A stretch of DNA of 64,000 nt from the NCBI GenBank assembly GCA_022702545.1, contig JAHRBC010000006.1, positions 3,251,501 to 3,315,500 of the forward strand, given 5' to 3'. Source of the DNA: Phycomyces nitens (lineage: Eukaryota > Mucoromycota > Mucoromycetes > Mucorales > Phycomycetaceae). Positions 35,650-47,600 of this stretch are shown in pieces. Under the pieces are notes generated by a model. It was given only the letters and a program-made list of their open reading frames with translations. It was not told where the DNA came from and searched no databases. A program made the position numbers and the translations under genes. The number at the start of each line of letters is the position of its first letter. The first letter of the stretch is position 1.

Positions 35650-37230
35650 TTTTTTAGATAATATATATAGTTATTAGGTGGTTAATGCCAACCTCTATCA
35701 TCTTTTCTTTCGCATCCTGGTGCTCGACCGTTTGGAAGTTTACTTGTTTCAAATGTCTAATGACTTGTCTACTCTTCTTAAACGCATCACTGACCTCGAA
35801 CTGGCCCTTGCCAATTCCAATGATGATGTATCCATGGATCCTCATATCACTGATCGCCCTACTCCCACTGATCTCACTCCGTATCCTGCGTTGGAACAAG
35901 CTTTCCCTGGTATGCTCCATGACTTTTTTTGCAGCCCCCTCAGCAAAAACGAATGACGTACTTTCCTTCAGAATTGTCCTCGTAATGTCCTTCACCAGTA
36001 TTCTGCTCCTGTGCTTAATCTCCCAGATGTGGGCACACTCACTCGCAAATATGATGCACAACTCAGTGATGTTCAGTATCGCTTGTCCAGTATCACTCGG
36101 CCCATTGACCTCTTTGTCCATGGAATTGTCCAGAACAATGCAGTGTCCACCAATGCAGCTCTCACTTTTGCACAAAACATGCACTTACTCCTCTCTGATG
36201 TTGCCTTGCACATCACTCAGTTGTGAGTTGACCATGTCTGCCGTGACTCTGGTCTCACGCCCACTGCCATCTCATCCACTTCTGCTCTTCCCAAGCCGCT
36301 GTTGGATACCAAGACCATCCTCAAACAAACTGCTCTCACGCAGTCCCTGCTCACTGCTACCCAACGTGGTAAACCTTCCCAATCGAGAAAGGGAAAAGGA
36401 CGTCCTGAACAAAAATCAGGACCTAATGTACCACCAATGGACCACAAGTCCCACCCTGGACCTTCTGAATCTGCTCCCACTCCAGACTATTAACCTTGCC
36501 CTTAACCCCAATGCTCTTCAGATTTTTCCCAGTGCCAGCGCAAATATGAACTGAAGAAGGCCCAGTAGGTAGACGGCTATCCCTCTTCCAGAACGCATGG
36601 TCCAAGCTGATGGACGAATCATGGGTACGCCAGATCATCCAGAACGGGTATTGCATACCCTTTGAATGGCTGCCCCCACTGATACCCTCCAAAGCACCCC
36701 CGACAACAACAACATCACATACACTGGTACATCAGGCTACTGAAGCTGAAATTTGCTCCCTACTAGTAAAGCAAGCAATTGAAGAAACAAGTGCACCAGG
36801 TTTTTGTTTGAGGATCTTTACTATCCCAAAGAAAACAGGAGACCTCTGTCCCATCCTGAACCTTCAACCATTGAACCGCTTCATCCCACATCAACATTTC
36901 AAAATGGAATCAATCCATCACGTCTGTCAGATGATGCAACGCAATGACTACCTCACAAGCATCGACCTTCAGGACGCCTTCCTTCATGTCCTTGTCAAGA
37001 CCTCATCACGAAAATACCTCCAGTTCCAATGGGAAGGCAAGACATACCAATTTTGGGTTCTGCCATTTGGTCTGTCCCTGTCTCCCCTGGTATTCACCAA
37101 AGTCCTACAACCACTTCTTCGCTGGGGTCACCGCCGGGGAATTTGCATGTCAGCATACCTTAACAACTTGATCATCATTGCATCATCACCCGAGAAGGCA
37201 CACCTGCACACACAAGCTGTTCACTGGAAA
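35650..37230 (+). mobile_element. 3'-truncated DIRS-type element (gag and N-terminal RT)
   Basis: A gag-like frame runs from about 35755 (MSNDLSTLLKRITDLE) to 36495 with two in-frame TGA codons (35954 and 36224) and no frameshift. It is followed in another frame by a DIRS reverse transcriptase from 36550. The RT shows SLLVKQAIEETSAPGF, TIPKKTGDLCPILNLQPLN, YLTSIDLQDAFLHV and WVLPFGLSLSPLVFTKVL. The catalytic block reads AYLNNLIII where AYLDDLLII is expected, so both aspartates are Asn. The element stops abruptly near 37230, before RNase H and recombinase. Confidence 0.8.
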
Positions 37231-37239
37231 AAGTATACG

Positions 37240-38858
37240 ATTTTATGGTAGAGAAATATCTGTAGTATTAAAGTATCATCATCAATTTATTGTTATTTCA
37301 ATCTATATTTCTCCACCATACAAATATGAATGATACTATAGGGAATGACACCTGGTCTATCAGAGAAATAGGTCTTTAGTTCCGCTTTAAAAACCTTTGA
37401 TACCCCCCAACTTTTCTGTTATTAAAGAGGTCTAGTTTATTTTATATTTCGTGTCAAGTAAGCCTATTATTTATTGTATGTTGTGCCATATAAAGCTAAT
37501 TGCAATATTGCGATTTACAATCTATTCATATTCTTTACTTTTAATCTCAGTAACTCATCTCTTTAGGCTGAAAAGCAAAGGAAAATAGTGTCTTTAGACT
37601 GAAAAGCACCATATCATACGTTTACATACAAGCCTCATTTGTTTGTTGATTTTTTAAAAATAAATTTTTTTATTTATTTTTTATTTATTTAATATATATA
37701 CTTCTAGATGAATGCTCTAATCATATAATAATAATATATATGCCATTTCTAGAGTATTGTTTAATATTTTGCATCTAGCAAGACCAACAAGTTTCTACCT
37801 GATAGATATTGGATACTGTCTTGGAGGAGAATGGTGCTATTCAATAGTAATAGGAGCAAAGATTAATTAAATAATTGTAATGGATCAAATTATTTGCTGT
37901 TGTACTTACAATGTTGATATCGTGAGTAGATAGACTACTTGATAGATTCATGAGAATATTTCAGCATATTAGCTGTCAGTTGAGATTGTCTAAGAATTGT
38001 AAAGTTATTAGTATTCTGGATATTCATATATACTATATTATCAGCAGTTTTCTTACCTGTGTGATTGTTTGTTCAGGCATGTGGATGAGATTCTTAATAT
38101 ATCTAATAGAGAATAGAACATAGTTATATATGTATAAGTAAAGAGATATATATGATTTATAATAATATAATAGCTTACCATGATATTTGTTACAAGATTG
38201 AATGACATGCAAAGCTGTGATGACTAGAGATATTGTCATTAGTAAAGAGAAGATTTGAGCAAATATTATTTTAAATTATTAAACCATATAAAATGACCAA
38301 AGAAGAGAAGCTTGTTAATGATCTGTAAAGATAATGGCAAAATCATTAAGTAATTACATAAAATAATAAGAATAAAATAATTATCAGTATGTATATAAGA
38401 GCAAGAGGCAAAAGAGAAAGAACAAAAAATAATTTGCATTCCAAGGTGGTTTACTCTTAAAAAAAGTGCAGTCTGTAAAACTAATAATCCCAAAAACATA
38501 ATATAATCATCATTTTCATTTTACAGTTAGATGCTTTATTTAATCAAGAAAGACTCTAATCATTTTTAAGTCAAGGTCTTATAGAATTACCTATATATGA
38601 TAATTCATTTTAATCACCACCCAAGAATATTAACTTTACAACTTTCAAAAGACAGAGAAAATATTGTAGTTTAATAATTAACAAAAATAAAAACATATTC
38701 TAATGTCTATCCAATAGAACTACCAAATATTCTTAATGCTGTCTAAAGTGAGTAATCAAGAAAAGAGCTAATTCAAGACCTATACTCCCCTCGTTTTAAT
38801 TGATATATTCAGAGTTGAAATCAGATATTTTTTGCAGCGCATCCTACTCGGTTCAGAC
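37240..38858. other. AT-rich region with a splice-site lattice
   Basis: No intact gene. The minus strand between about 37910 and 38520 shows regularly spaced donor and acceptor signals (next entry). The remainder is low-complexity A/T. Confidence 0.5.
37910..38223 (-). pseudogene. Possible intron-rich gene remnant
   Basis: On the minus strand, exon-sized blocks 38223-38179, 38102-38057 and 37989-37910 are separated by blocks of 76 and 67 nt that begin GTAAGC or GTAAGA and end TTAG. The last block ends in GTAAGT. Reading across the junctions in phase gives an open frame (ITALHVIQSCNKYH then ILRISSTCLNKQS) with one TAG. The protein is not recognised. Further possible exons lie upstream to about 38520. 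The evidence is splice signals only. Confidence 0.3.
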
Positions 38859-38928
38859 CTTTTTGTAGCAAAATTATTAAAACACGATAAGTCAATTTTA
38901 CTTGATATTTATTTTTAAAGTAAAAGAG

Positions 38929-39206
38929 TGAGGTAGATTAGGGTTTGTAGGGAACTAGTAGATACTGTGAGAGTGTTATTTATTAAAGAAAGAATATTAT
39001 GGTGGTTTATATACTTATTATTCTAATTCCCTTTTAATGTAGCGTCTATTGTGTAATGGTCGGTTATAACTGTTGAAGTGTGAAGTGTACGTGTGCCTGG
39101 TGTGTAACTGCTCCTGAGATGTTAACCTGCCAGGGTCATTAGCAAAGAGGAACCGGAGATCGGTTGTGGAGTCTGTATTTCACTCAGCTGTGGTGTGTAT
39201 ACCACA
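38929..39206 (-). repeat. 3' LTR of chromovirus A
   Basis: 278 bp, TGAGGTAG...TATACCACA on the plus strand, paired with 44036-44313. Confidence 0.97.
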
Positions 39207-39271
39207 TTACCCCCTTCCAGGTTGAATAACCGTTTTGCAGAGGTTGAGATACTTTGACTGAAAGGACCGTG

Positions 39272-42200
39272 TTAGCGTCTTGTGCGTTTGCTTTGGCGTG
39301 TAGGTGTATGCTGCGTGTTGCGGCGCTTGCTAATGTACGTTGCATTAACTGTGCATGTCTGATTTAATAGTGTCTTGTCTGTTGGTGTTGCACCAAGTCG
39401 ATCCCAATAATCCGCGATAGGTTTAGGGCTGCTAAAGGATTCTGGGTCTTGCCATGTGTCATCCTTTTCTTCATAGCCTTCCCATCTAACTCTATATTCA
39501 TATTTTCCTTTTGATAGTTCTCTGTGAGCTATGACTGCTCTGACTGTAAAGTACTCTTTGCCGATTTTCTGGACTTCCTCGAGTGAGACGAGTTTGTCCT
39601 GTGAGATTAATTTGAGTTGTGACGGTGGATATTCTCTGGGCATCAGCAGTCCTTGTTCATCCATGAGGACGTAAGAACCTCCCTGTTTCTCTCTGACTAC
39701 AGTGTATGGACCTTGGTATGCTGGTTACAATTTTCCGTGTTGCAGTTCTTTAATCATTACTTGGCTGTTAGCAGGGAATTGTATCATCCTGTACTTATTG
39801 TCAAACTTGCCCTTTTGTGCATTAGTCATTGCTTTTGCTCTTTCAGCGATTGCCGGAAATACAATGTCTGCCATGTCTTTGATGCGTTGTTGTAATTCAT
39901 CTTCTGTGAGTGATGGAACTGCTGGATCATTGGTGTAGCTTTTAAAACCGTTCATTGTCCTGGCGAACATGAGGTTGTAAGGCGCCGTTCCATTACGCTT
40001 TGTCACTTTGGCATTCATTGCTAGTTGTATACTAGGCACATAGAGGTCCCAGTCTCGAGTCGCTCCTTGTATGCATTTCTTTATAGCATTCGTTGATATC
40101 TGTACCCAGCATTCGGCGACGCCGTTTGCTCTAGGGTGATAGGGCGTAGCTAATCTGTGGTCAAATCCAGATGCTTCAGCTAGTTTCTTCATAAGTGAGT
40201 TGACGAACTCTTTGCCATTGTCTGATTGTAGGTATCTAGGGAATCCGAAATTACAAAAGACGTTGATTACAGTGTTCACTACGGTGTCCTGTGTCTTATC
40301 AGGTATTGCACGTAATACACAAAATCTTGTGCAAATGTCTACCATTACGAGTAAATAGTTGTTATTGTTGTGAGAGGTCGTGAAAGGGCCTGCAAGGTCG
40401 ATAGCCCAATGGTCGCATGGTAAGTATGCATGAATTGGTCGTAGAGGGTGATAGCCTTTCTTTGCTATGTTATACTTTTGGCACTCTATACAGCTTTGTA
40501 CTACCTTGACGGCGTCTCTATGTATGTTTGTCCAGTGTATACCTTCATTATGAAGTGAGTTTGTTATGGCGTCTGCTCCAAAGTGTCCGAAAGCATGTGC
40601 TTTGGTGAGAAGGTCTTCTCTTTCATTATCCGGTGGTGTTAACATTTTATTGTAGTTCTTGTTGACTAGAGTTTGTTGTCTGTTAATGACTATTTTTCGT
40701 CCGTTGAGAGTTTCTGCGGAGTCATTACCCCCTTCCAGCTCTTTATCTGTAGGAAAAAGGCGTGATAATTGGTCAGGTAGGATGTTGCTGAGACCAGGTA
40801 GATGGAGTACCTCAAATGTATATTCGAGTATAGTGTTGAGCCAGTTTATCATCATAGCATTGGCGATTTTTTGTGTATGAATATATGTGAGCGCTTTGTG
40901 ATCTGTATACAGGGTGAATGGGTTACCCCAGAGATATTTGTGAAATTTGTTTAGTGCGTATATGACTGCTAGCAACTCGCGTTTGGTTGTAGAATAGTTT
41001 CGTTCACTCTTGGATAAGGCGCGTGCCATGAATCCGATGTGTCTTGTCTCTCCATTGATGACTTGGTAGAGTACGGCACCTATGCCTACGTTGGAAGCAT
41101 CAGTGGCCACACTGAAAGGGTATTTCAAGCTTGGGTAACACAGGATTGGTCATTTGAGTAATATAGCCTTGAGGCTTGTGAAACTATTGATGTGTTTGTC
41201 ATTCCATATATGTTCGAGAGAACCTTCATTGCGAAGTTGGTCCAGTGGTGCCGTGAGTTGGGCTACATTAGGGATATGTTCTCTGAAGTAGTTTATGACG
41301 CCCAGGAAGTGTTGTATGTCTTTTCCGGTTGACGGAAGTAGCCATTCTTGTATGTTGCTTACCTTGCGTGTGTCTAATGATATACCTTTCTCTGACACGC
41401 AGAAGCCTAGTAGAAAGACCGCTCTTTGTGCGAAATGGCACTTCTTTGGATTTAATATGAGGTTGACTTTAGTGAGTTGACTTATTGCTGGGTTAACATG
41501 CTTTGCGTGCTCTTCCATGTTATGTGAAAACACGACAATATCATCCACGAAGGTGGTGACAAATGGCATGTCTTGAAAGACGATGTTCATCACTCGTTGG
41601 AACTTAGATGAGATGGGCTTTAATCCGAAAGGACAACCGCGGAACATATACTGTCTTCCTTTAAAGGTAAATGCTGTCTTTGGTCTATCTGGCTTGTATA
41701 CTTCGAAGCGGTGGAAGGCACTTGTCAAGTCCAGTGTCATGAATATCACTGCGTCTTTGAGTGTGTGGAAGATGTCCCTTATGAGAGGTAAAGGGTATCA
41801 ATCTTCTTTGAGGAGTTTGTTGATATGTCTAGGGTCGAGACACGATCTTCGGTCAGTATAGTTTCCGAACATATCTTTTTTCGGAGCTAGTGTAATTGGG
41901 CTGTTCCAAGCTGTATCGTTGGATGCTACTTCAATTGTACCATCAGCTAACCAAGTGTTCACAGTTTCTTGTATTCTTGATTCATATACTATAGGTAGAG
42001 GGTATTGCCGTCTGTAAGATGTAACTCCCTCTGGAGTGTCGATATGAATGACTGATTCAGGTATTGTGCAAAATGATGTTTTGGGAATAAGTTTGTTTTC
42101 TTCTATCGACGCTTCAATCGCTCTCATAAACTGTTTGTATTCATCGGTTGTACCTGCAGGGGAATTATTAGGTTCTGGAACATCGTTGGGTATGTCTTTT

Positions 42201-43996
42201 TGTTTAGAGTTGACATGTTGATTGTCCCACGTAGTGGCTAGGTTTGTGATGGCCATACCCAGTTTTGGCATTAAGTCTGTGCCAATACTTATCTGGGTAT
42301 CCAAGGATAAACTCATGACGATAAAGCTGTGCTGAATTGTTTTGTTATTATATGATAGTGTGACATTGTCTATTGTTCCTAAATGTTCTACTACACTGCC
42401 TTGTGAGGCTAAATATATTTTTTGATGTAAAATCTTTTTATTTGCACGAAGAGAGAGTGATTGCATTAAATGCGGCGAGATGAAGGAGGCGTTGGCCCCA
42501 GAGTCCACCAGGGCCCAGACACGTCTACTCTGTACAAGTATAGGAATATATAGTGAGCCATCGATAGAAGAAGGCGGTTTGTTGTCATTATTATTGTTAT
42601 TATTATTATGTGAAAGGTGTTTTTTACCTTGTGCTTGGAGGTTCAGCTGGCTGAGGTCCACGTCAATGTTGTCATTGGCTGGTTCATTGACGTGGGCCAT
42701 GCGGGCGCTATGGTTGGCAAAGACCGGGGTCTTGTTCTTTGCCAAGTGGTATTCTTGGCACTTATGCCCGGGGACATAAGGTGCCTTGTGGCAAAAGCAG
42801 CACAGTGTTGGTGCTCTTGGGGCACTTACCGGTGTGGAGAACTTGTTCTCTTTAGGAACCAAATTCCTCAGTACCTGACACTCCTGTAAGGAGTGTCGTC
42901 CCTTGGGGTGGACTGGGCAGGACCCATTGGTGGTGGCACGTCCGACCCGGGGAGAAACCTTGCCCTTCTTGAAGGAGTCCTGGTCCTCGTGGTGGTGGTG
43001 GTGGTCTTCTTGTCGGCGCTTGCTGCCAGTAGCCCAGCGTTCCTCTTGAGGTCTGACCTCGTTTTCTTTGCCACAGGTGGCTATCACCAACGGGATGACC
43101 TGGTTGATATCCTTTGGCGTGGTCAGGCCAAAGTGTTGGGCAATAGTTTGCCAGGCCTTCTCTCTGACCGTCTTTGTCAACGAGGTGACAAAGAGCCAAA
43201 CCAGTTCTTCACCGTTGGGCAGTACTGTGGCGTGGGCAGCCTCTTGGTACTTGCTGGCGTACCCACGGATCTGCTCTCTTGGCCCTTGGGTGAGAGCTCT
43301 CATCTCCTGTCTCTTCATCCACAGATGGTAAGGGTTACCATGTTCTTGTTCCATCTGTCAACGGAACTCGCCCCAGGTGTACCCCTTTCCGGCCTTGGTG
43401 TACTGGAACAAGATTCTCTGGCTTTTGTCACAGGTGAGCCAGAAGAGACGTTCCCAGTGCTTGTCGAATGTCAAGTTGTGGGCACAGAGCTGCACCTCAA
43501 ATTCGTTCAGGAACGACCAAATGGACTCATGTACCATCTTGCTTGGCTGCCGGATGGGTCCACCTTGGAGCTGGAAGGCTGGCAGGTTGGGGGGAACGAA
43601 CGAGTTGAGCTTGTTGGCGTGGTCCCTGCCTTCCTTCTTCTTATGGATCTTCTCCAAGACCTCTGCTGCCGAGGCGTCGGTCAGCACTTCCTGGGTGGAC
43701 AGGAAGGCTTTCCAGCGCACCATCGTATTGTCGATGGCAGCTTGGGCCAGGGCGACTTCTTTGGGAGAAGCGCTGGGGTTAGCCAGAACCTTCATCAGGT
43801 CGGCCGATGCGTTCTTGCGACGCTTGTCTAGGTCGGCTCCAATTGCCATGGTGTCAATGGCTACGGGCTCCTCAGTGATGTCGATGATTTCACCCATGAC
43901 TTGGTCTTCACCAATGTGCTGGTGTACATCACTGATGTCAGTCTGGATGCTCTCGTTTGAGCTGGTAATGGAAGCGTTTGCGATGTAATCGGACAT
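39272..43996 (-). pseudogene. Gag-Pol polyprotein of chromovirus A, four in-frame stops
   Basis: A single frame starts at ATG 43996 (MSDYIANASITSSNES) and ends just before the polypurine tract. The order is gag (broken by TGA 43358), zinc motif (CCFCHKAPYVPGHKC), His- and Asn-rich linkers, protease (LVDSGANASF), reverse transcriptase (LDLTSAFHRF and FVDDIVVFS), RNase H (VATDASNVGIGAVLYQ), integrase (HAFGHFGADAI...CIEC and IDLAGPF) and chromodomain (YEYRVRWEGYEEKDDTWQ). Further stops are TGA 41798, TGA 41150 and TAA 39725. The frame never shifts. Three TGAs fit a lost Arg CGA, for example before YPLPLIRDIF where Arg is conserved. The TAA fits CAA before PAYQGPY. Confidence 0.93.
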
Positions 43997-44035
43997 AGTT
44001 GAAAGAATTATAAAAATACAATTCACAGTAAAAAA

Positions 44036-44313
44036 TGAGGTAGATTAGGGTTTGTAGGGAACTAGTAGATACTGTGAGAGTGTTATTTATTAAAGAAAGA
44101 ATATTATGGTGGTTTATATACTTATTATTCTAATTCCCTTTTAATGTAGCATCTATTGTGTAATGGTCGGTTATAACTGTTGAAGTGTGAAGTGTACGTG
44201 TGCCTGGTGTGTAACTGCTCCTGAGATGTTAACCTGCCAGGGTCATTAGCAAAGAGGAACCGGAGATCGGTTGTGGAGTCTGTATTTCACTCAGCTGTGG
44301 TGTGTATACCACA
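44036..44313 (-). repeat. 5' LTR of chromovirus A
   Basis: 278 bp. The single difference from the 3' copy is a C-to-T (minus strand) at a CpG. A divergent relative of this LTR lies at 243-510. Confidence 0.97.
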
Positions 44314-44318
44314 AAGAG

Positions 44319-44478
44319 AAACTAAAACTCTGTCTGTTGTAGGATTTGCGTATAAATGCTTGACTGGGTGTTAATAGGGCTTTAGATCTTAGTGTAACTT
44401 AAATCTACTTGAGTAGATTTTGTTACCTAGCTTTTGTTAAGCCAATTTGTAATAGTATTTAAAGGTGGTTTTACCACA
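44319..44478 (-). repeat. Larger part of the split 3' LTR of chromovirus B
   Basis: 160 bp that, together with 38864-38928 (65 bp), make up the 225-bp 3' LTR. The break is at the AAGAG duplication created by insertion of chromovirus A. Confidence 0.95.
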
Positions 44479-44600
44479 CTCCCCCCAGCCAGGTTCAATT
44501 ATGATTGAAACGACTTGTTAGTCTACTGTCCAAAAAACAAAACAAAACAAAACAAAAAAAACCGACTCGGATAAAAAAAAAAAATGAAAAATAAAAGTTT

Positions 44601-47600
44601 TTAAAGTTTACAAGGTCGTCCTCTCTTTCGTACAGGTTGGTTTTGAATGGTGGTAGGTAATGTCATTGTTCGTGTGCGTTTTGTCCCGATTGTTATAGCA
44701 TTAGAATTGGTAGTTGGTACATCACTATCGGTTTTTTTGGACGCCCTCTTTTACGAATAGGTTGTACGACTGTAGCTACTTTAGCACGCATAGCTTTGCT
44801 TTTTTGTTCTTCCAGTCTTTTCCAGTATTTGCAAATGGGTTCCGGTGAGCAAAATTTGCTAGCCGGAATCCAGGAATTTTCACGTTCTCCAAGTCCTTTC
44901 CATTTGACCAAAAATAGACGAGATTGACCTGCGTCTTTATGGTCTCGTATTTCGTCCACTTCGACATATTCATCTTCAATAGCAGTTTCATCAATATTCA
45001 CCACTTTTAGTTCGGATGGTGTATAGTCCCGATGTAATAGCTCATTTGTTTCGTCGCGCAATACATAGTTGTTACTTTCCGTTTTGCGAATGACTACAAA
45101 TGGACCTTCGAATAATGGCGATAGTTTTGTATCTCTCGATGGTAATTGTACCATGACTGTTTGCCCCAAAGGTATGTTGATAAGGTAATGTTTCTTGTTA
45201 AATTTCTTGTCATATTCTTCGATGAGTTGCATCGTACGTTTTTTAATTGCAGGAAATACTATTGTTGACATTTTTTCTGCTCGCTGAAGTATTTCTTCTT
45301 CAGTAAGACATTCTTTGGTTGTAGCTGGTTGTGTTTCGTTGGCAGAGTAGTCTCCAGGTTTATTAACCTTACGCGCAAACATGAGTGAAAATGGGCTTGA
45401 ACCAGATCTAGTACGGATCTTCAAGTTGCAGCATAGCTGTGCTGTAGGTAGTATGTCATCCCAGTTTCTAAAGTCTTGTCCACATAATTTGCACAATGTA
45501 TTTGCTATCATTTTGACGCTAGTTTCAGCAATCTCATTTCCTTGTGGGTAGTAGGCAGTTGAAAATTTGTGTTTGATACCCAGGATTTGGGTAATAGATT
45601 GCATCAGGCTGTTCCTGAATTCCCTGCCATTATCCGATTGAATGAACCGTCCTATGATTGCAATACCGTAATCTCCAAAGATCCCTGTTAAGGCTTTGGC
45701 TATAGTGTCACTTTGTTTGTTGGGTAATGGTCTGGCAATAATGTATCTAGTTGCTACATTGACTACAACCAATATGTATAGGTTTTGGTTTTCAGTAACT
45801 GCAAAAGGTCCTGCTAAATCCATTGCGATATGATCGAATACATCCCAAGCCACTATGCTTTTCTTGGGGTTGTACCCTCTTTTTACAATGGTATGCTGCG
45901 CACAAGGTATACAGTTCGATATGATTTCCTTGCATTCTTTATACATTGATGACCAATACATACCATCACTTAGTAGTGATTGTACTACGCCTTCTATGCC
46001 AAAGTGTCCCATTTTGTGAGCTTCTTCCACCAATGACTTTCTGTCATCTAATGGTAGAATTAGATAATCTAGGGTAGCTTCCTTAAATTGCTCATTGTTG
46101 AGTTTAACGGCTAGGATATGCAGGTCTTTGTCTTTGCTATGTATTATTTGACATTTGGTAAAATGTGATCCTCTTTTCTTTACTACATCGGTTGGTGTAG
46201 CTTCGGGTTCGATGTTCTGCCGTTTTATCATAATATATTTTAGCATTTTACGGATGACTTGATCCTCCTCTTTCTTTTGTTGCACATCTTCTTCAACCGG
46301 AGGGTATAGACAGCTCAGTGCATCGGGTAGAGTGTTATCTACTCCTTTGACGTAGCTGATTTTCAGTTGCCCGTATTTGTTGAGGGTATCAACATAGTTT
46401 TGGAGGTTACTGGATAAATAGCTACTAGAATATAAATAAACTAGCGCTGAATGATCTGTTCATATTTCTAGGTTTGGGTTGCCTAGCAATAAAGGTCTAA
46501 ACCTTTCCAGCCCAAATATAATAGCATAGATTTCGTGACGGTTGGTAGACCATAACCGTTGATATTTGTTTAAAGATTTGGATATAAATGCAATATGCTT
46601 AGTGCGTCCATCCTCTGCTTTTTGGTACAGAATAGCAGATACGCCATAGAGCGAGGCATCGGTTTGCATGTAAAACTTCTTACTCATATCTGGGGCATGT
46701 AATACCACACTTGATAACAGAACTTGCTTAATGGCTTCTAGGCATTCTGGATGTGTGTTATTCCATTTTTCTTTGACATTAGGTTCATAGTGTAATTGAT
46801 CCAAGGGTGCAGTTAGTTTGGAGCTCAATGGAATATAGTCTCTCATGAATGTGATAGTTCCCATGAGTTTTCTGACTTGTTCTGCAGATTGACAGATTGG
46901 CTATTCCTGAATATTTGATAGTTTTCGAAAGTCTATTTTGGTAATACCAGGGCCAACGACAAATCCCAAGGTAAAGATCGTAGTTTGGAAAAATTTGCAT
47001 TTTTGTACATTGAGTTTCAGATTAGCAGCTATAAGCTTGTTTATCACTGTTTGTACGAGTTGAGCATGTCGAGCAGGGGTACTGAATAAAATGCAGTCAT
47101 CAATATAGGATTCGACACCTTCAGTATCCCCAAGAATTATCTTGATAACTCTGCAAAATAAACTAGTAATAGTTTTTAAGCCAAAGCAGCAGGCTTGCCA
47201 CTTGTATGTTTTGTTCTCAAAGGTAAAAGAAAGTACTTCTTGATCGGATTCTTTGACTTTAAATGAGTGGTAAGCATTTTTTAAGTCCAACTTTGAGAAC
47301 ACCATCCCTGGTTTGGCAACTTTTCGGAAAATGTCTTGAATGCAGTTGACGGCATAGTCCTCTTTGTATGAATCAGATATGTTGATATTTATCCGACGTA
47401 AGTCCTGTACTATATGCAGCTTTGTTAAAGCGCCATCGTCTCCTTTTTTAGGGATTACTAACAAAGGAGAGTTATATCAGGCACTTGGTTCTGCTGGTAC
47501 TACCAAGCCACTCTGTAGTCATTCGTTAAGCTGCTTTTGTATTTCGGGCATGTATTTATATGGTAAGGGGTATTGTCTAATATAACAATTTGTTCCGTCT

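Larger units (their letters stand above)
38929..44313 (-). mobile_element. Chromovirus A (Ty3/Gypsy) nested in the LTR of B
   Basis: A full-length 5385-bp element on the minus strand, flanked by the AAGAG duplication (38924-38928 and 44314-44318), which places it inside the 3' LTR of element B. LTRs of 278 bp (38929-39206 and 44036-44313) differ at one position only (39044 G against 44151 A), so it is young. A polypurine tract GGAAGGGGGTAA (minus strand) abuts the 3' LTR. The sequence just behind the 5' LTR is T-rich and shows no obvious tRNA primer site. Confidence 0.97.

Noticed and set aside
35654..36184. 176-codon minus-strand ORF and 289-codon plus-strand ORF at 35685-36554
   Set aside because: Both are alternative frames over the DIRS gag. 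The gag frame itself has the expected composition and leads into the RT.
41150..43360. Reassignment of TGA to a sense codon to explain open frames with TGA
   Set aside because: TAG and TAA also occur in the same frames, and host genes (for example the one ending at 6673 and the cyclin) use TGA as their natural stop.
43358..43360. Programmed stop readthrough between gag and pol in chromovirus A
   Set aside because: The first TGA falls inside the gag domain, well before the zinc motif, and three more stops follow in pol.
42893..43831. 312-codon plus-strand ORF inside chromovirus A
   Set aside because: It is the antisense shadow of the gag coding strand. It has no domain and the opposite strand is clearly gag.
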